From Symbiodinium natans (Eukaryota; Sar; Dinophyceae; Suessiales; Symbiodiniaceae): a DNA stretch of 64,000 nucleotides. The position numbers and the translations under genes were made by a program. The notes beneath the pieces were generated by a model. That model ran no database searches. It had not been told where the DNA came from and saw nothing but the letters and a program-made list of their open reading frames with translations. This document shows positions 44,906 to 57,935 of this stretch, piece after piece. Within the stretch, counting starts at the first letter, position 1. Each line of letters begins with the position of its first letter. The DNA lies in contig CAJNDS010001957.1 of the NCBI GenBank assembly GCA_905221605.1, positions 320,438 through 384,437 of the forward strand, given 5' to 3'.

Positions 44906-45912
44906 GCAAGAAGAAATGTGCTCTAGGTGCTATGCAGCTGCAGTGGTTGCTGCGCGGCCTGGGCTTTTACGCACGCTTTCTGCAGCTGCAACTGGAAGAA
45001 CATCCTGACGCTGCAATGAAGGCGACCACGAAAGAAGCTAATCCACCACAAGCCTTTTGCATCAGCATGAAAAATTAGAGAGTTGCTGTCGTCCCTTCGT
45101 TTTCTTCTGGCTCGGACTCGCCGTGGCGAGCGATGACCGCCACAGATTCCGCCAGTGCTGTTCGCACATTTCGGATTTGAGCAGATTGCAAACCATTAGA
45201 GACAGGCCTACAGCGAGAACCTCGAGAGCCTTGGCACCAAATCAGAAGGGCGGTTTTGTTCTACCACCGATAGCTGCAACCCACGGTTGCGCCTTCAGCT
45301 TTGCCATCCGTTGCCTGGAGGGAATACCACAGCACGTTCACCGCCTTCACCTTTCGACTGCTGCTCGCCTCCATGCCCACGAAGGACGATGTTTGCCGCC
45401 TCCGTTGCTCTTCTAAAAACGACCACCTACCCCCCCCCGCCCTCCCCGACATGTCTACGACGAGCCCTCACATTCTCGAACATTCTCGAACGATTCAAAC
45501 TAATCTCTTCATAGTCGTAGACACATTTATTCCCGACTATAGCACAGTACTCATTCAAGTCATTTCAACTGCCCATCTCTGACTCTGTCGTGCATGTAGC
45601 ACAGCACACTTTGCTGATTCTAAACTAGGCATGTTTATGGCGTTATGGTGCACCTCAGCCAGTAAACCCTTGTGGCAGAAATTGCTTAGCAGATGTGGTC
45701 CCGGGCAGGATGCTTTGTGCCGCCTTCCCGCCTTCAGCAGTCCGGGTGCTGCCGCTGAGGCCTCATTAGCCGCTGCGGAGCTCTCAGCGTTGGTGTTGCG
45801 GCTGCACGGGATGAGAATGGAAGTAAACGGACTAAAAAAACTAAAGGTTTGTTTTGGCGGCTTTTCCCGAATGCATCGCGAAGGGTTTTTCGTCTTGAAA
45901 GCGTGTACTTGC

Positions 45913-46260
45913 AATAAGCTCTTGTATCACTTTCTAAACCTACAGTATACATATGATGCCCCCAAACAAGACTTCCAAGAAGAGAAATAGATGACATGGC
46001 AAAGATCATTGATTGGTTACCAAAGATTATTAGTTGTAAAATCCCAGAAATTATTCTGGAAATGATCCCAAATGCAGGAATTATTAAGATGTAAACTTCT
46101 GGATGTCCAAAAAAACAAAATAAATGTTGATAGAGTATAGGATCTCCTCCAAATATAGGATCAAAGAAAAGTGTATTAGAATGAAGATCACCCAATATTA
46201 AAAGAAGTGTACCAGATAAGATTGGTAATGTCAATAAACGCATGAAAGCTGTAATCAAGA
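45913..46260 (-). pseudogene. cox1: Nuclear copy of mitochondrial cox1 fragment (NUMT)
   Basis: About 116 codons on the minus strand match the middle of cytochrome c oxidase subunit [73 protein letters not shown] and [20 protein letters not shown] includes the conserved CuB-region His. The segment is AT-rich against GC-richer flanks, and both edges are sharp: FLITAF at 46260 is preceded by unrelated sequence, and the match stops after TRAY at 45914. The frame has no stop, but differs at normally invariant sites (LFC for LFW before [11 protein letters not shown] for FML, ISR for ISH). No start, end or targeting signal makes a functional gene unlikely. Confidence 0.9.
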
Positions 46261-46339
46261 AAGCCCTTGCTCGTGACCGTCCCCTCGTTTCGGCGCTTCG
46301 GCTTTTCTTCGCGTGACTGTGACTTTTAGAGCTTGGGCT

Positions 46340-46465
46340 TGGTCTTCGCGAGGCCTTGAACATCCGCTGCTTCTGTCGTTGCTATCGTGGTTGCTGTCGG
46401 TGTTGCTGCTGCTGTTGCTGTGGGCTGTTGTTGCCGCCGTCGTTGCTGCTGTTGTGGGTGCGCAC
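46340..46465. repeat. (TTG/CTG)-rich low complexity
   Basis: GTTGCTGTCGGTGTTGCTGC-type sequence resembling the 38.8-kb block, placed directly beside the NUMT. Confidence 0.6.
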
Positions 46466-49097
46466 CCTACGGGGCACGACGCAACGTGCTACGTATGTTT
46501 TTCGTGGTCTTGCTGTGTCTCACGGGTGCTTATTTGCATTCGGGTTCGTGACCTCCACTCGTCACCTGTCGGATGAATGTCGCATTGGCATGAGATCTTC
46601 CTTCTGTCTGTTGTTGTCAGCTCACCTCTGGTCCAGAACACCTTGTCAGGTCAGAGCCATGGTGAAGATCTGTCAAGAGCAGCAACTGTGGCAGAGCCAT
46701 CGCGTTTGAGCGCCGCTGCGGAAAACAGCCGAAGATCTTTTGCTTCGGTCGATGAGCATTGTGGGGCTTCGCGCACTGCAACGTGGCAAATGACCCAAAA
46801 CGCAGGAGGATCGTGACTTCACCCTCCACTCAGCAGAGCTGGGCCCTCAGTAGTTTGGTACAAATTGGCTCCGTGCACGCGCTCAGGAGTCAAAGTCGGA
46901 GGCGTTGAAAGCATTGCTTGTATGCATGTGACAACCTTGGTTCGAGACATGGTGCTGCATCATGCAACAGGCACTCGGTTCAAATGCTATTGATGAGAAT
47001 GCTTGCATCTGGCCACTCCAGTCGCACGGTTTTTGGATGAGGATCCGGCCTACTGCTAACGCACGTATGCTTATGTGTCCGAATCCGGAACCCCGCCGCA
47101 AGGATTCGGGTTTGCATGAGTTCCATAGGAAAGACCAGGTTCTCACCAAGTTTGTTTTGCTGCTATTCAGGACTGCCAACCCCTAGCAAGTCCCGTGATC
47201 GGTTTTCGGTTTGTCTGCAAGCCTGTATGCTTTCAAGCAGATGAAGGCGTGCTAGTTGCAGTGCTACGGCAATGGAGCCGTGGCCTCCAAAGCGGGCTCA
47301 TGGCACCATGCTGGAGGCACATTCTCGCAGTCGCTGTCAACTTTGTTCGATTGCCACAACATGGCACGACCCGGAATTAACAAGACTCTGTACGCTTGCA
47401 GAGGAGAAACTCTAGGCCTCTCAATCCTGCAAGGTCAGCGGGAAGCTGTAGACCCAAAAGGGTTGCCTCGTTGCTTTGTTTGCTTTTCCTCTTGATGACC
47501 CTTCTGATGAATGGCCACCCGAATCCTTTTGACCTGCTTTTCCTTCACCGCTGGACGGCGGCCAAGTAAGTCGTTTTGACTGCGAGCTCAGCTTGGCTTC
47601 CCTACTTCCTGAATCGCCAGTATGAAGTATGTCAAGTATGTGTTGACGGCCATGTTGTGCATTCACAGGCCGCCACGCAGCCGGTAGCAGACAACTTGCT
47701 GCTTCGCAGCCGGCGTGCTGTCGGCTTCGGTGAAACGCTTCTGAGGGTGCCAGGGCTCTTGTGGCAAGCAGCATGTGGAATGACACATGTTTTTTGGCAG
47801 CTTCTGAAGACAGATGGAGCATCATGAAACAGGTCCCCACTGGCATTCAGTGTGAGTTTTCTCGATCCGACACTTGTTCTCACTTGTTTAAAAGATTTGG
47901 ACGCAATTGCCTGAGCGACAGTGCGAGCAACCTGTGAAGGAGATGCCATTGCTGCTTGTGCCGCAGGACTGGGTTTCTATGTCCACCGATACCATCCTGT
48001 TGCAGAAGGGCCTTGTGCATGCAACAGATCACCAGAACTGAGGGCCCATGCAAACCACACTTCTTGCTGGCTCCAGCAGGATGCCGAGGCGTTTCTGCGC
48101 AGCGCGGCTCCTGACATCATGCTGGAGGTGTATGGTTATATAAGGTGCATATATCAGGGGCATATAAAGGGTACTTATTTGAGGTATATAAGGGGTACAT
48201 ATCAATTCTAGTGCTCTGGCTGACAGTGTATAAGCTTCAAAGGCAAGCCAGCTGCGCGTACCAAGTGCTTCATTTCTCCCTCAGCAGTCTTGGTTTGAGC
48301 CACAAAACAGGCTGCAACTCCTACGTATGAAATGTACGAGCTGGTCTGCGAGGACGCGTAGGTATACCTAAGTTTTGCAGAATATAAGCTTTAGGTCTCG
48401 CAAGTTTGTGCGTATGTTTTCTGTGCGGAGGCTGCCGCCCGTCTTGGCGACAGACAGCGCCTGGCCACCTTTGCCGCCTTCAAGCAACTTCGAGAGCAGC
48501 AAGTTGGAGGGGATTAGCAGTACGGGGCTACTCTGGCTCATGTGACTCTTGTGGTGCATTGACGAACCTTGGCTTGATCTGACTGGAGCGATCCTGCACG
48601 TCAAGATCAAGCCACACAAGAGAGGGCGAGAAGTGGTCAGCAATGCCGGGTTGATGGTTCCTGCACACCCTTATGGCCTGGATTCGTTGGTATTTGTGAT
48701 AGTCAAAGGTTTGTCCAAGCTCAGTGGGTTGTATCCAAACCCTTGCGGCACAGTGCTACGGAAAGATTCCAGTTTCATTGTTCATAGTTACTCAGGACTG
48801 CAAGCTAGCAAGCTAGACAGTTTTCTCGAGGGGGAACAAAACTCAAGGTGCTGCCACTGTCCAGCAACACTCCAAGGCATCTACCTGCACGGCAGCAGGA
48901 GGCAGGTTGTAGCAATGCAAGCAATGCAATAGCAGCATGTCTCTCCTTGCACGACCTCGTCAACAGGATTCGCATGCATTTGCTGAAACAAACAAATAAC
49001 ACACGGAAAATGTGAGGCTTTGCTGGCGATGGGGGTTCCACATGGCAGCGGCAGCATCCAAGGGACAGAGCATCTCTGCAGCACCCAATGATCAGCC

Positions 49098-49098
<1 letters not shown>
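46466..49098. other. No supported gene
   Basis: Frames are short. A small degenerate repeat of GGTACATAT/ATATAAGGGG type lies at 48128-48210. Nothing else stands out. Confidence 0.4.
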
Positions 49099-49099
<1 letters not shown>

Positions 49100-49145
<46 letters not shown>

Positions 49146-49245
49146 NNNNNNNNNNNNNNNNNNNNNNNNNNNNNNNNNNNNNNNNNNNNNNNNNNNNNNN
49201 NNNNNNNNNNNNNNNNNNNNNNNNNNNNNNNNNNNNNNNNNNNNN
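49100..49245. other. C homopolymer (46 nt) followed by a 100-N assembly gap
   Basis: C runs from 49100 to 49145 and N from 49146 to 49245, exactly 100, the usual placeholder for a gap of unknown size. Continuity across it is not proven. Confidence 0.98.
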
Positions 49246-49735
49246 CCTTTTCCATTTGACACAACATTCAATATTAATGTTTCGGTATCAATATAAATAC
49301 GAAACAATATCCATATTCCCAAATTCTGAATTTCTAATAATTAATCACCTCTAAGTTAACCAAATGATACCCTTCATTCATGAATTCATATCCAAGTATA
49401 TCATTTCATATCCAAGCACGTATCTGAAAATCGCCCCAACACGCCCCTCCACGATCTTGCCTATCTGATATTTACGTTTCCGGTTTGTGCTTAAAGGTGA
49501 TATGATTGCCAAGTCAATTCTTAGAGAAATAATATCCATGTTCCTAAATTTTGATCTATCTACTTTATCGTCTCTAGTTTGGTAGAATGAGTCCCCTCAT
49601 TCATGAATATTATATAGAATTAATATGGATATGTATAAAAAGGAAAATTCATAATCCAAATATATCAATTTTTATATCAGAGACATATTTGAAACCCTTC
49701 TGAAAGTCATTCAATTTGCCACCCTATACGAATAG
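49246..49735. repeat. AT-rich island with two diverged ~225-bp direct repeats
   Basis: The segment around 49301-49440 (CAATATCCATATTCCCAAATTCTG, TTCATTCATGAATTCATATCC) recurs diverged at about 49526-49665 (TAATATCCATGTTCCTAAATTTTG, TCATTCATGAATATTATATAG). The base composition is far more AT-rich than elsewhere and begins abruptly at the gap. Confidence 0.6.
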
Positions 49736-49913
49736 GATAGTATGCCCCTTGGCCAAGGAGATGCAGAAGTGGTTCATCAGGATTAAAAGTAGCCCAAAGG
49801 CGATCGTCATCTCGTCGCCCCCAGGCTTCTTGTTCCGCAAATGAATGGAGCAGCACTCTAACGGTAATCACAGTGCGCCTACCACTTTGTTGCAAGAACT
49901 GGGGCGGCACCAT
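49707..49913 (-). other. Unidentified open frame in the post-gap segment
   Basis: A minus-strand frame reads VPPQFLQQSGRRTVITVRV, then SFAEQEAWGRRDDDRLWATF and NPDEPLLHLLGQGAYYPIRI. It is not low complexity and looks protein-like, but I do not recognise it. It may be an exon or transposon fragment, and could be foreign if the scaffold join is wrong. Confidence 0.25.
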
Positions 49914-52128
49914 TCAAATTGCACCATTCAAGCCTACAGCCGCAACTCGCAGCTTGGACAGGTTCGTTCGACTTGGTGTCTCCGAATTCAAAGTGAGATT
50001 CACAAAGAGTTCTTGATCGACATGGAATGACACAGCTGTGAAGCAGGGCTCCCTCCCAGTTCGAAGGTTCCGCTGGGCCTGTATGCTGCAAGACCTAGCA
50101 TTATTGTGGTCGGTCGACCGTTTGTCGCGCACGGAACCTGCTGCACAGTGCTTGAATGGAAGAAAGTGCTACGGGTTGACACGGATAAACTAACGTCAGT
50201 CCACAGAGATTTCAAGCATCATTCTAGAGCTCTGGCAGTTTGCGTTCGGTATCCTGACTACAAGTCGGCTGACAATCCGTCATCCCCTGGCCAGCACCCT
50301 GCGCGGGTGTTTCTTTGAGGAGCTAGGTGAGCTGCAACACCCACAGCATACAGTGCAGCATACAGTGCAGCATACATGCTGCATGCTGAGGCATTGGGAT
50401 ATGTAAAAAAATCTCAGTGCGTCCGCTCCGAACGGCCTAGCGAGGTCGTCACATCTCACATCACACCATGGCTGAAGCGGAAATGGCACCTTGCACCCTG
50501 GCCAACAAATGGATCCGCGGCATCTCCTGCACGAAGCATGAAGCATATGCATGAATCAGCTGTGCCGGAATGCCTAGGCATGGAACTCCTTGCACCTTTA
50601 AGGCAAAGCGGGGGGTCTTCAAATAAGCCTCTCACTTCGTACAGCACTTGCAGTTGGCAATTGCTAGTGTCACCAGTCCTGTCTGAACTTGCGCGCAGAG
50701 TCCAGAAACTGATGCTTATGATAATGGGTTCAACGAACCACTCAAAAAAACACGGTGGCTATAGGTTCTTGAGCCGCATGTCTTTTGCAATATGTTCGTT
50801 CTGGAAAACCCAAAGTTGTTTTCATCTTGCTTCCAACATGCACTTATTGTGTGGTGCACGGGAAGAAAGCAAAAACCATCGATCATTAGTAAAATCAGGG
50901 CCCATTGGGGCAATCAATCTGTCGCAACTGTCGAAGTACATTGGGCAACTACAAGGGAAGCTATGCAAACCTTCTGGAAACTCCAGACATACATACTCCG
51001 GGATTCTCTGTGGGTGATGGTGGGTACTCCACTCTTCGCACTCTGAGGACACTCTGCAGGATTCTGTGGGCGTGCGTGGAAATACGGTACAGATCCTAAA
51101 CTGGCGGGGAGAGGGGTGCTTCTTTGGGACCAGACAATCCCACCCGCTTGCACCTCACTTGAGGAAAAAGCCATAGGAGTGCAAGCCGATTCCCATCAGA
51201 TTGACCTAGGCGGCTCAGCTAGCTTACGCTTAGGCAGCAATACGGACAAACCTGAATCTGCAGAACCCACGTTGTCTTAGCTATTGGCGCCAATGTAGCA
51301 CACCCAGACAACCTTGGCCGGTTTCACAGCTCTGGCCATGCAGCACAGGCCCATCATAGCGCAAACTCTAAACATCTCTAAACCAATCGCACTCAGATCA
51401 TGACGAGGAATCCAAAAGCACCAATCTTGGCACTTTCGCGCGTGTCCCAACCAAGCTGAAGCCTGGCCGACATAGCCGACTGTCGCAACGCATGTCTCGG
51501 CTCACGCTCGCTCGCAAGTTGTGGAGAAGTACGCTTTGCAAAGTCTTCCATACAACCTCGTAAGATCTCGTAAGATCATGGGCCATTTTGCACGAAAAGC
51601 TTGACAGTACTCTTTGCCTTTGCTCGTGTGCCTTGCCGTTCCCCTATTATAGACTGTTTCCGTACGCGGCCAGCGGCCGGCGGCCAGCGGCTACCACCAC
51701 CACACGTGTAGGGTTTTCTAGGGTTCAGGCTAGACATGGCTAAACTTCAGGCGCCGAAGGCGCTTGCCTAAACCGACCTCACGTTTACATCACACAAGCC
51801 TCTGTAGGACTCGCAGCGCTTGTGTAGGGACCACAAACAGCATGCCACAGACAAGTTGGGCCGGATGTAGATGTTCGCTTCTTTGGCCATGGCAAGCGTA
51901 ATCATGGGGATTCAGGACGAGTATGACGTAGCGGATACCGATTCTCATGTGGGCTGGCTATGGCGTGATCTTGGGGATTTGCGATTTCGGGTGTGATTTG
52001 CAGTGTGCCCGGGGCCTTTGTTTACGTTTGCTTCCCGCGTCTCTCGAGCTAACAGCTTCCTCCCCCGTATTTCTTTTCTGCGTTCGGGGCCTGAATGCTA
52101 TTTTTTTGTGTGCGTGCTCCAATCACAG
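49914..52128. other. No supported gene
   Basis: Short frames only. A 12-bp AGCATACAGTGC repeat occurs three times at 50347-50378, and a GC-rich CGGCCAGCGGCCGGCGGCCA cluster at 51669-51690. Confidence 0.4.
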
Positions 52129-52208
52129 CAAATTGCAGCAATGCCAAGCATTCATACTGAAGTTGCTGTACAGCAGGTGCTTGACAGCTTCAAGCGCTGT
52201 AACATGAA
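52129..52208 (+). CDS. Candidate exon of unknown gene
   Basis: The segment lies between an AATCACAG acceptor and a strong GTATGT donor and is open: QIAAMPSIHTEVAVQQVLDS then FKRCNMK. An in-frame ATG is at 52141. It looks like an amphipathic helix. No family is recognised and no neighbouring exon is proven. Confidence 0.3.
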
Positions 52209-52275
52209 GGTATGTTGGGTTTCTTTCTCCAGGTGCCGTAACTGTACCTCACAGAGCTTTAGGCAGTCAGGATAT

Positions 52276-52430
52276 TCTTTGATTTGTAGTACAAGCCTAC
52301 TACTGGACTCGACGTTTCCAGGAGCCGGTTGCATTTTCATTGATTTGTAGTACAAGCCTAGTACTGGAATCGACGCTACCGGGAGCCGCGTGGATTTTCA
52401 TTGATTCATAGCGCAAGCATGCGGCATTGG
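52276..52430. repeat. 61-bp tandem repeat, about 2.5 copies
   Basis: GATTTGTAGTACAAGCCTA followed by CTACTGGACTCGACG starts at 52281, again at 52342 and, truncated and diverged, at 52403, a constant 61-bp period. Confidence 0.8.
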
Positions 52431-55400
52431 GGGGCCGGGGAGGCGTCCCTTTAATCGCATGCTGCCACATGCAGAGGAATCGGTCGGGTATCGGCCACCC
52501 ACACCTGCCGACTCAAGTCAGCATGCCAAGCATGTTTCACGAGGTATCGGTCACCCACCCGACACATGCAAGCTTGTCAAGAATGCCCCGTGACGCACGC
52601 AAGCCTGCCACACAAGAATTTTGATGCATGCATATCGCACCCACCGGGGCAATCAATGTTGATACCGAAAAAACTTACAGTAATAGTAATATTGCACCCC
52701 CCCCCCCCACACGGAATCAAAACCTCGCAGCTTCCCAGACCTTGGACGGCCCTCGTTGCCAAAGGCAAAACTACAGCCCAGCAATCCGAGCACTTCTTGC
52801 GCCTTGTGTGCAGGTAGGCAGCATAAACCAGCCACGTGATGAGCGCCCAGGTCTCCTAGGGCAAAGTTTAATCACATTGGACAAAGTTCTCCGCCGCACC
52901 TGACCATATGCGACTGTCGTGATGCCCCGCGACTCCTTCGGATCCCAGCTCCAGTAGTTGCCCCATGCTTCGTTTGCCCAAACTCCGCCAGATACAATTC
53001 CGACCGTCCTCGGAGACAGGAAGCATCAGGAAACATCAGTTTCAATTTCGTCTCAATCACTTTTTCGTGCTGCTCTCGGTCATTCTCACAGATCTCAGAC
53101 TGCAACAGAAAGCCGAAGCCCAGCAAAAGCGACCGGTAAGCCAGGTCATCCAAAGTGATGGCGAGCTGGTCGTCCTGACGTCAGTCATCGTCCGCGTCAC
53201 TCACTGCGAGAGTTTGCGAGACCTTGCAAAGTACTGCAACACTGGTTCCTCTGAAAGGACAGCCGTGCCCGAAGAGGATGTGAACTCAACTGTGACCTCT
53301 GTTGTCAAGTTGGGTGCAACAAACAAATGACTGCTGTTCCATCGCTCGATGATTGAAAGCCCTGCTGTCGGGAGCATCTGATAAGGCAGCGACGCCACCA
53401 CTTTCGGCAACGCTGGCAGCAGTGCTTGCCACAGCGACCTGACGCAACAAACATGTACCAATCTGGCTTGTGATGTGGTATGATGGATGCTCTGTCATGG
53501 GCCTGCGCCCTGTCTTCCTGCGCAATCGGGCTGGCTGTGTTGCCAGCATCCAGGCCCGTTGTGCCGGTCATGGCGACAGCAGGTGACTGGCAAGCAGGAG
53601 CTTCCAAGAGAGCACTGCAACCTGTTCTAGAGAGCAGACGACCAACCGGCAGACCAAATTTTGCAGGAGCCAAACAACTTGGCTTAGGTTGCTTAGGAAA
53701 TAGATCCACGATATTCCAGTCTCCTTCCAGCCTGTCTCATTACACGTGAGGTTAGTACACGCGAGGACATACCGGCAAGTGGGTGACTTCAACAGCCGAA
53801 GCGACACCGAAACACGAAGAGCCATGTAAGATTTCTGTGGACGCGCTTGAAATGGAAGCCGACACATATTAAATGAATGTATATATATATATATATGTAC
53901 CAATACAGTGTTGAAATAATAGTCAAAGACGCTTCAGCGCCTTCGGGCAGACAAAAGGATGTCACCAGAGGTAGATATAGGATGAATCATGCATCTCTCA
54001 AGTGCCTCGCCCAGGTTTGCCTTTTGCTCATCTGGTTGTGGCTTAACTAATAGATACTAATAGTGGTCCTTCAGAACAGCAAGACTGCGATAGTGTGGAA
54101 AATCAGAAACCCAGCCTGCCCAGCAGTGGCAACAGCTGGCTGCGGCCTTCACGTATCAGTCATCCCAAGTGTCAAGGCAGCCACGGCAGCTACGGTTCGC
54201 GCAGCATGCGCGTTATCACTTTCCTACTGCCTCACTTGCTGCTCAAGTTCAACCTGAGCTGGAGGACTGCAAGCCATTCGCGATACCTTCCAGCACAGGC
54301 TGCGCCGCCTGAGCGCAGGTGCTGTTGACTTCAGTGCCACAAGTATGGCCTGATCTTGGCCATGGCGTTCCTGAATCGAAACTTTCGGGCAGAAACAACA
54401 CTGCATTGCCGGTCGCCTCCCGGAGGGCCGTGATCGGGCTGTCTTTGGGCTGGCTCAATGCGAGCACAGCCATGCCTTGGGACTCGAAGCTGCACTAGTA
54501 GTTCGACTGCTGTCATTGTCAGCTGCTTCGACTTACGGCGTGGTTATTCCCACCCGACCTGTACCAAGCCGAAAGGGTGCTGGCATTGAAGTTTACATGT
54601 GTTTACATGCAGTGCCAGTTGTCTTGAGCCCTGAGGATGGGCTCGGACGAGCAAAAGGCCCTGGCAGAGGATGGAACCAAACATCAGCGTCGCGTAGGAG
54701 CACATCACAACCTGTTGGCCGTAGCACAAGTACAAGCAAGGTGACCGAAACACAGAAAAACCGACATCGGGATGCGGGCGGAAACGTGCATCACCAGCCA
54801 GTTCGACCTGGATATTCAGGCAATGAGCTCTACACTTATTGACTTCCACACATGGTGAAAAGCTCAAAACAGCTGACGATCTATTTTTAGGCGTTGGGCT
54901 GAAGAGCAGGAACCAGCGCAGAGGCCTTCTGCAATGCCTGCCATGCGCACGCAAAGCAGATGAATGAAAGCCGGGGTTAACGTAACGCGAGAGCCTCAAA
55001 GTTCCCCACTGTGGGCGGAGGGGGCCGTACTCCATAATGAGAGGGTTTTTTGACCGTGGACCTACTAGGTTTGCACTGTTTGGGGTTGCACGTATGGGGT
55101 TCAGGGGGCAACTATGTGGAAGCTTGCGGAGGACGCTATGCATCCGTGCCTTCGGCAAGGAGAACTGGGCAAAGGCGACAATGCCGAGAGCCACGGGGGA
55201 TGCCCAAACAGCCTTACATGAAAACAACAGGTGCGATTTTTGACATGGAGTGTTCCCTCCATCGCTCGTCATCTTGACCGACACCACAAACGAGCTGTTT
55301 ACCAACTAAATCAGAAAACAAGTTCGAAACAACGGTGCGTTACTCATGCTACAGATATTGTGTAGAACAGCTCAGAACTTCAAAAACTGGTGGAAACCTT

Positions 55401-57390
55401 GATCACAAGAGGCAGAGGAGATCGCCTCGGCCATGGACGTCAAGCAACCCCAGTGGTAGGAAGAGAACCAGGCCGAGGCGGTCAACGCGCGGCTCCAGGG
55501 TTTGGGGAAGAACAACCCCACCTCCTTTATCCGGTTACCCCCCCCTTCTCTGGCAGGCCCGACAGCGGGGCACCAGTTGTCCACCTCTTTTTGTTGATCC
55601 GGTACCCTGGTAGGGGTTGACTTAGACGCCCATGTCCTCTGCCGTTTACAAGACCCCTCGGTTCGCGCGAAGAGCTCGAATGGTTCTATCCAAGCTTGGT
55701 GGAGGAAACAGCTTAATCTCGCCTCAAAAACCTTGAGCAGTTCAGTTTCAGGTACGAGATACGATTTGCACAGGAGACAACGACATCTTCAGTCCGGTCA
55801 GTTACATCAACATACACCGGGCAAAACAGGACAACGTATTCTAGCACTCCACAGACGCGTATGGAGCCCTTACGAACTGCCTGTGACGGAACATTCAAAA
55901 TTTCATGGGGGCTCCCTGTGGACGTTCTTTGGAATTGTATGGAATATTGATGGACCCGATGGACCTCTATTCTATGGTTCTATGGACCTGGGGCCCCCTT
56001 TATTGACCCTTCATAGCTTGTATATTCTATGGACCCTACCTGCTACAGGACAATGTTTAGGGAATGAACCCTCATGCTCCCTATACATCCCGGTGGACCG
56101 TTGATGGACCCGCGTGTTTTGTGATTCTGAAATTCTAGCCTTCCCTGGTTTCTGAAGTCGCATTCCTGTTTTTCATGTTCGGAAGTCATCGTGTGTTTTC
56201 TGAGATACTCTTCGCTCCAGGCCAAGCTGCAGCAATGTCGGTGGTGACCTGCTTGGCCTGCCAAAGATAGGCGGCGGGACATTGACCGGAAAGCTTACAA
56301 CAGAAAACGTATGACTGTGAGCCTGCGAGGACTTGGAGTTGGATTGCAAGTCGAAAGCCTTGAGCTCCTCACTCTCGGTCGTCTGGCTGACCTAAGTATT
56401 TATTTAGACAATAGCAAGCCCTTCCAGATAGAGGCCAGTGTGGGCGAGCTGAATCACACCAGGTGCACTTGAGGACTTGGTCGGAGGCGGTGAAGTACAG
56501 TGTCACTGCAGTAACACCCCACCTTGCTGCGAATTGTCTTGAGTCGATGGCAAGCATTCTCAAAGTCGCAACATCTTTCTCCGAGGAACGCCAAAAAACT
56601 GAGCGACTCATACATGTTTGACAGGGGGAAGTGGCCTCAGGGCTGCAGGGTTCCGGTTGAACTCAAACAACACCTGACCAAACCTCTCAGGCGGCGGCCG
56701 CTTTCCAGCCAGCGGTTGGACAGCAGCACCTGGACAACTCCAACATGGACTTGCACTCCGATGCGGGCAGAGCCAGCTCTAACAATCTAAGCCAAGTGCA
56801 ACAAGGGCAAGGTTTGCAAATGCCATGGCCTGCAGATTTACATGCATGGAATGACTCTTACTCGAGCGCTCGGCGACCGATTCTAGAATGCGCCACACAA
56901 ACACATTCACATGTCATCGCCGATTGCTGACCAAGGTCGGTTCATAGAATGATGGAGCTTTGCCCTCTGTTGACGCCTGCACAAGAAGGCGGCAAATTGA
57001 CAAGATGGAATTCAAAATGAAGCTGCAAACAGCTCATGTGATCATTGACGGCCTGGCCACTACCCAGGGTGCCGCGCCACCATGCCAAAAGCGTGCTCAC
57101 CTGCAGGGATGTATGTAAAACAGCGCACGCTGCGTCATCCAACTGAACCCATGACTCTGAATCTGAGGCAGCTGCAAGTAGTCCTCCGAATGCCGCCCTC
57201 TCGGCCCAGCCCTGCAGCTCTCCTTCCTGCATGACCTGGCATCATTTCCCAGTACAGTAATTACCCTTCCTAACACAGACGTTGTCTTGGGGAACATGGT
57301 GCTGCCACTTGGGGGAAGGGTTTGCAGCCACCCTTTGCTTTCATGCCGGTCTTACGCTGACCGGACTGTGCAGCTGCATTGTCACTGTAT
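52431..57390. other. Sparse region, no supported gene
   Basis: It includes a C10 run near 52697, a (TA)n run at 53878-53897 and a degenerate CTATGGACC repeat at 55940-56105. A plus-strand frame near 55405-55560 looks protein-like (NQAEAVNARLQGLGKNNPTS) but contains a stop, so a decayed exon is possible. No gene is called. Confidence 0.4.
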
Positions 57391-57394
57391 GGGG

Positions 57395-57935
57395 TCAGGA
57401 GTCGGCACGGATATGCACGGGCGAATCTCTGCTGGGAGATGGGGGACATCCACTGAGGCGCCGGGCTCCTGGGGCTCCGTGTGCCAGCGGATCATCCACT
57501 GCATGGGCCGGTGCCGTCAAGGCCTCAGGCAGAGGCACATCAAGGGCTGTTGAAAGTTGGGCTGTTGCGGTCTGTTGCTGTAAGCTCTGAGAGCAAGCAT
57601 CAGCCAGAGACTCGGGCAAACAGCGCTCCAGCACCCAAAGCTTCAGGGAGGTGCGACACCTCGGGGGCGCGGCGCTTTCTCAGGTCGAGGCTCTAGTGGC
57701 TTCACCCTGTCTCAGCAACTATGCACCCAACAGTGGACTGCTCAGGCGCTTTCTTGCCTGTAGCAGATGCAATTCTCTCAATGGCGTGAAGCAGCGTGCT
57801 GGGTCTGGGTGTGGTGCCTTGAGGTGGCGGAACGAAGGCTGGGGAGGACAGGTAGCCCACCAGAGCTAGCACCTGGTCAATGCAGATTTGTGAGAGCTGC
57901 CTACGTGGCTTCCCGAGCACTTGGTTGGGGTCCAA
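57395..57935 (-). other. Possible minus-strand exons of an unknown gene
   Basis: Two minus-strand stretches have protein-like composition. One is 57935-57702 (QICIDQVLALVGYLSSPAFV, STLLHAIERIASATGKKAP) and the other 57634-57395 (LPESLADACSQSLQQQTATA, then LDVPLPEALTAPAHAVDDPL). They might be downstream exons of the EF-hand-like gene at 59.5-60.7 kb, which has the same strand and order. No motif identifies them. Confidence 0.3.

Noticed and set aside
44449-44909. Poly-Ser, poly-Leu and Arg/Glu frames
   Set aside because: Direct products of GA and GAA microsatellites.
45734-46363. The full 209-codon minus-strand frame as a functional cox1 gene
   Set aside because: Only the central 116 codons are cox1. 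Both ends are unrelated flanking DNA and essential N- and C-terminal helices are absent.
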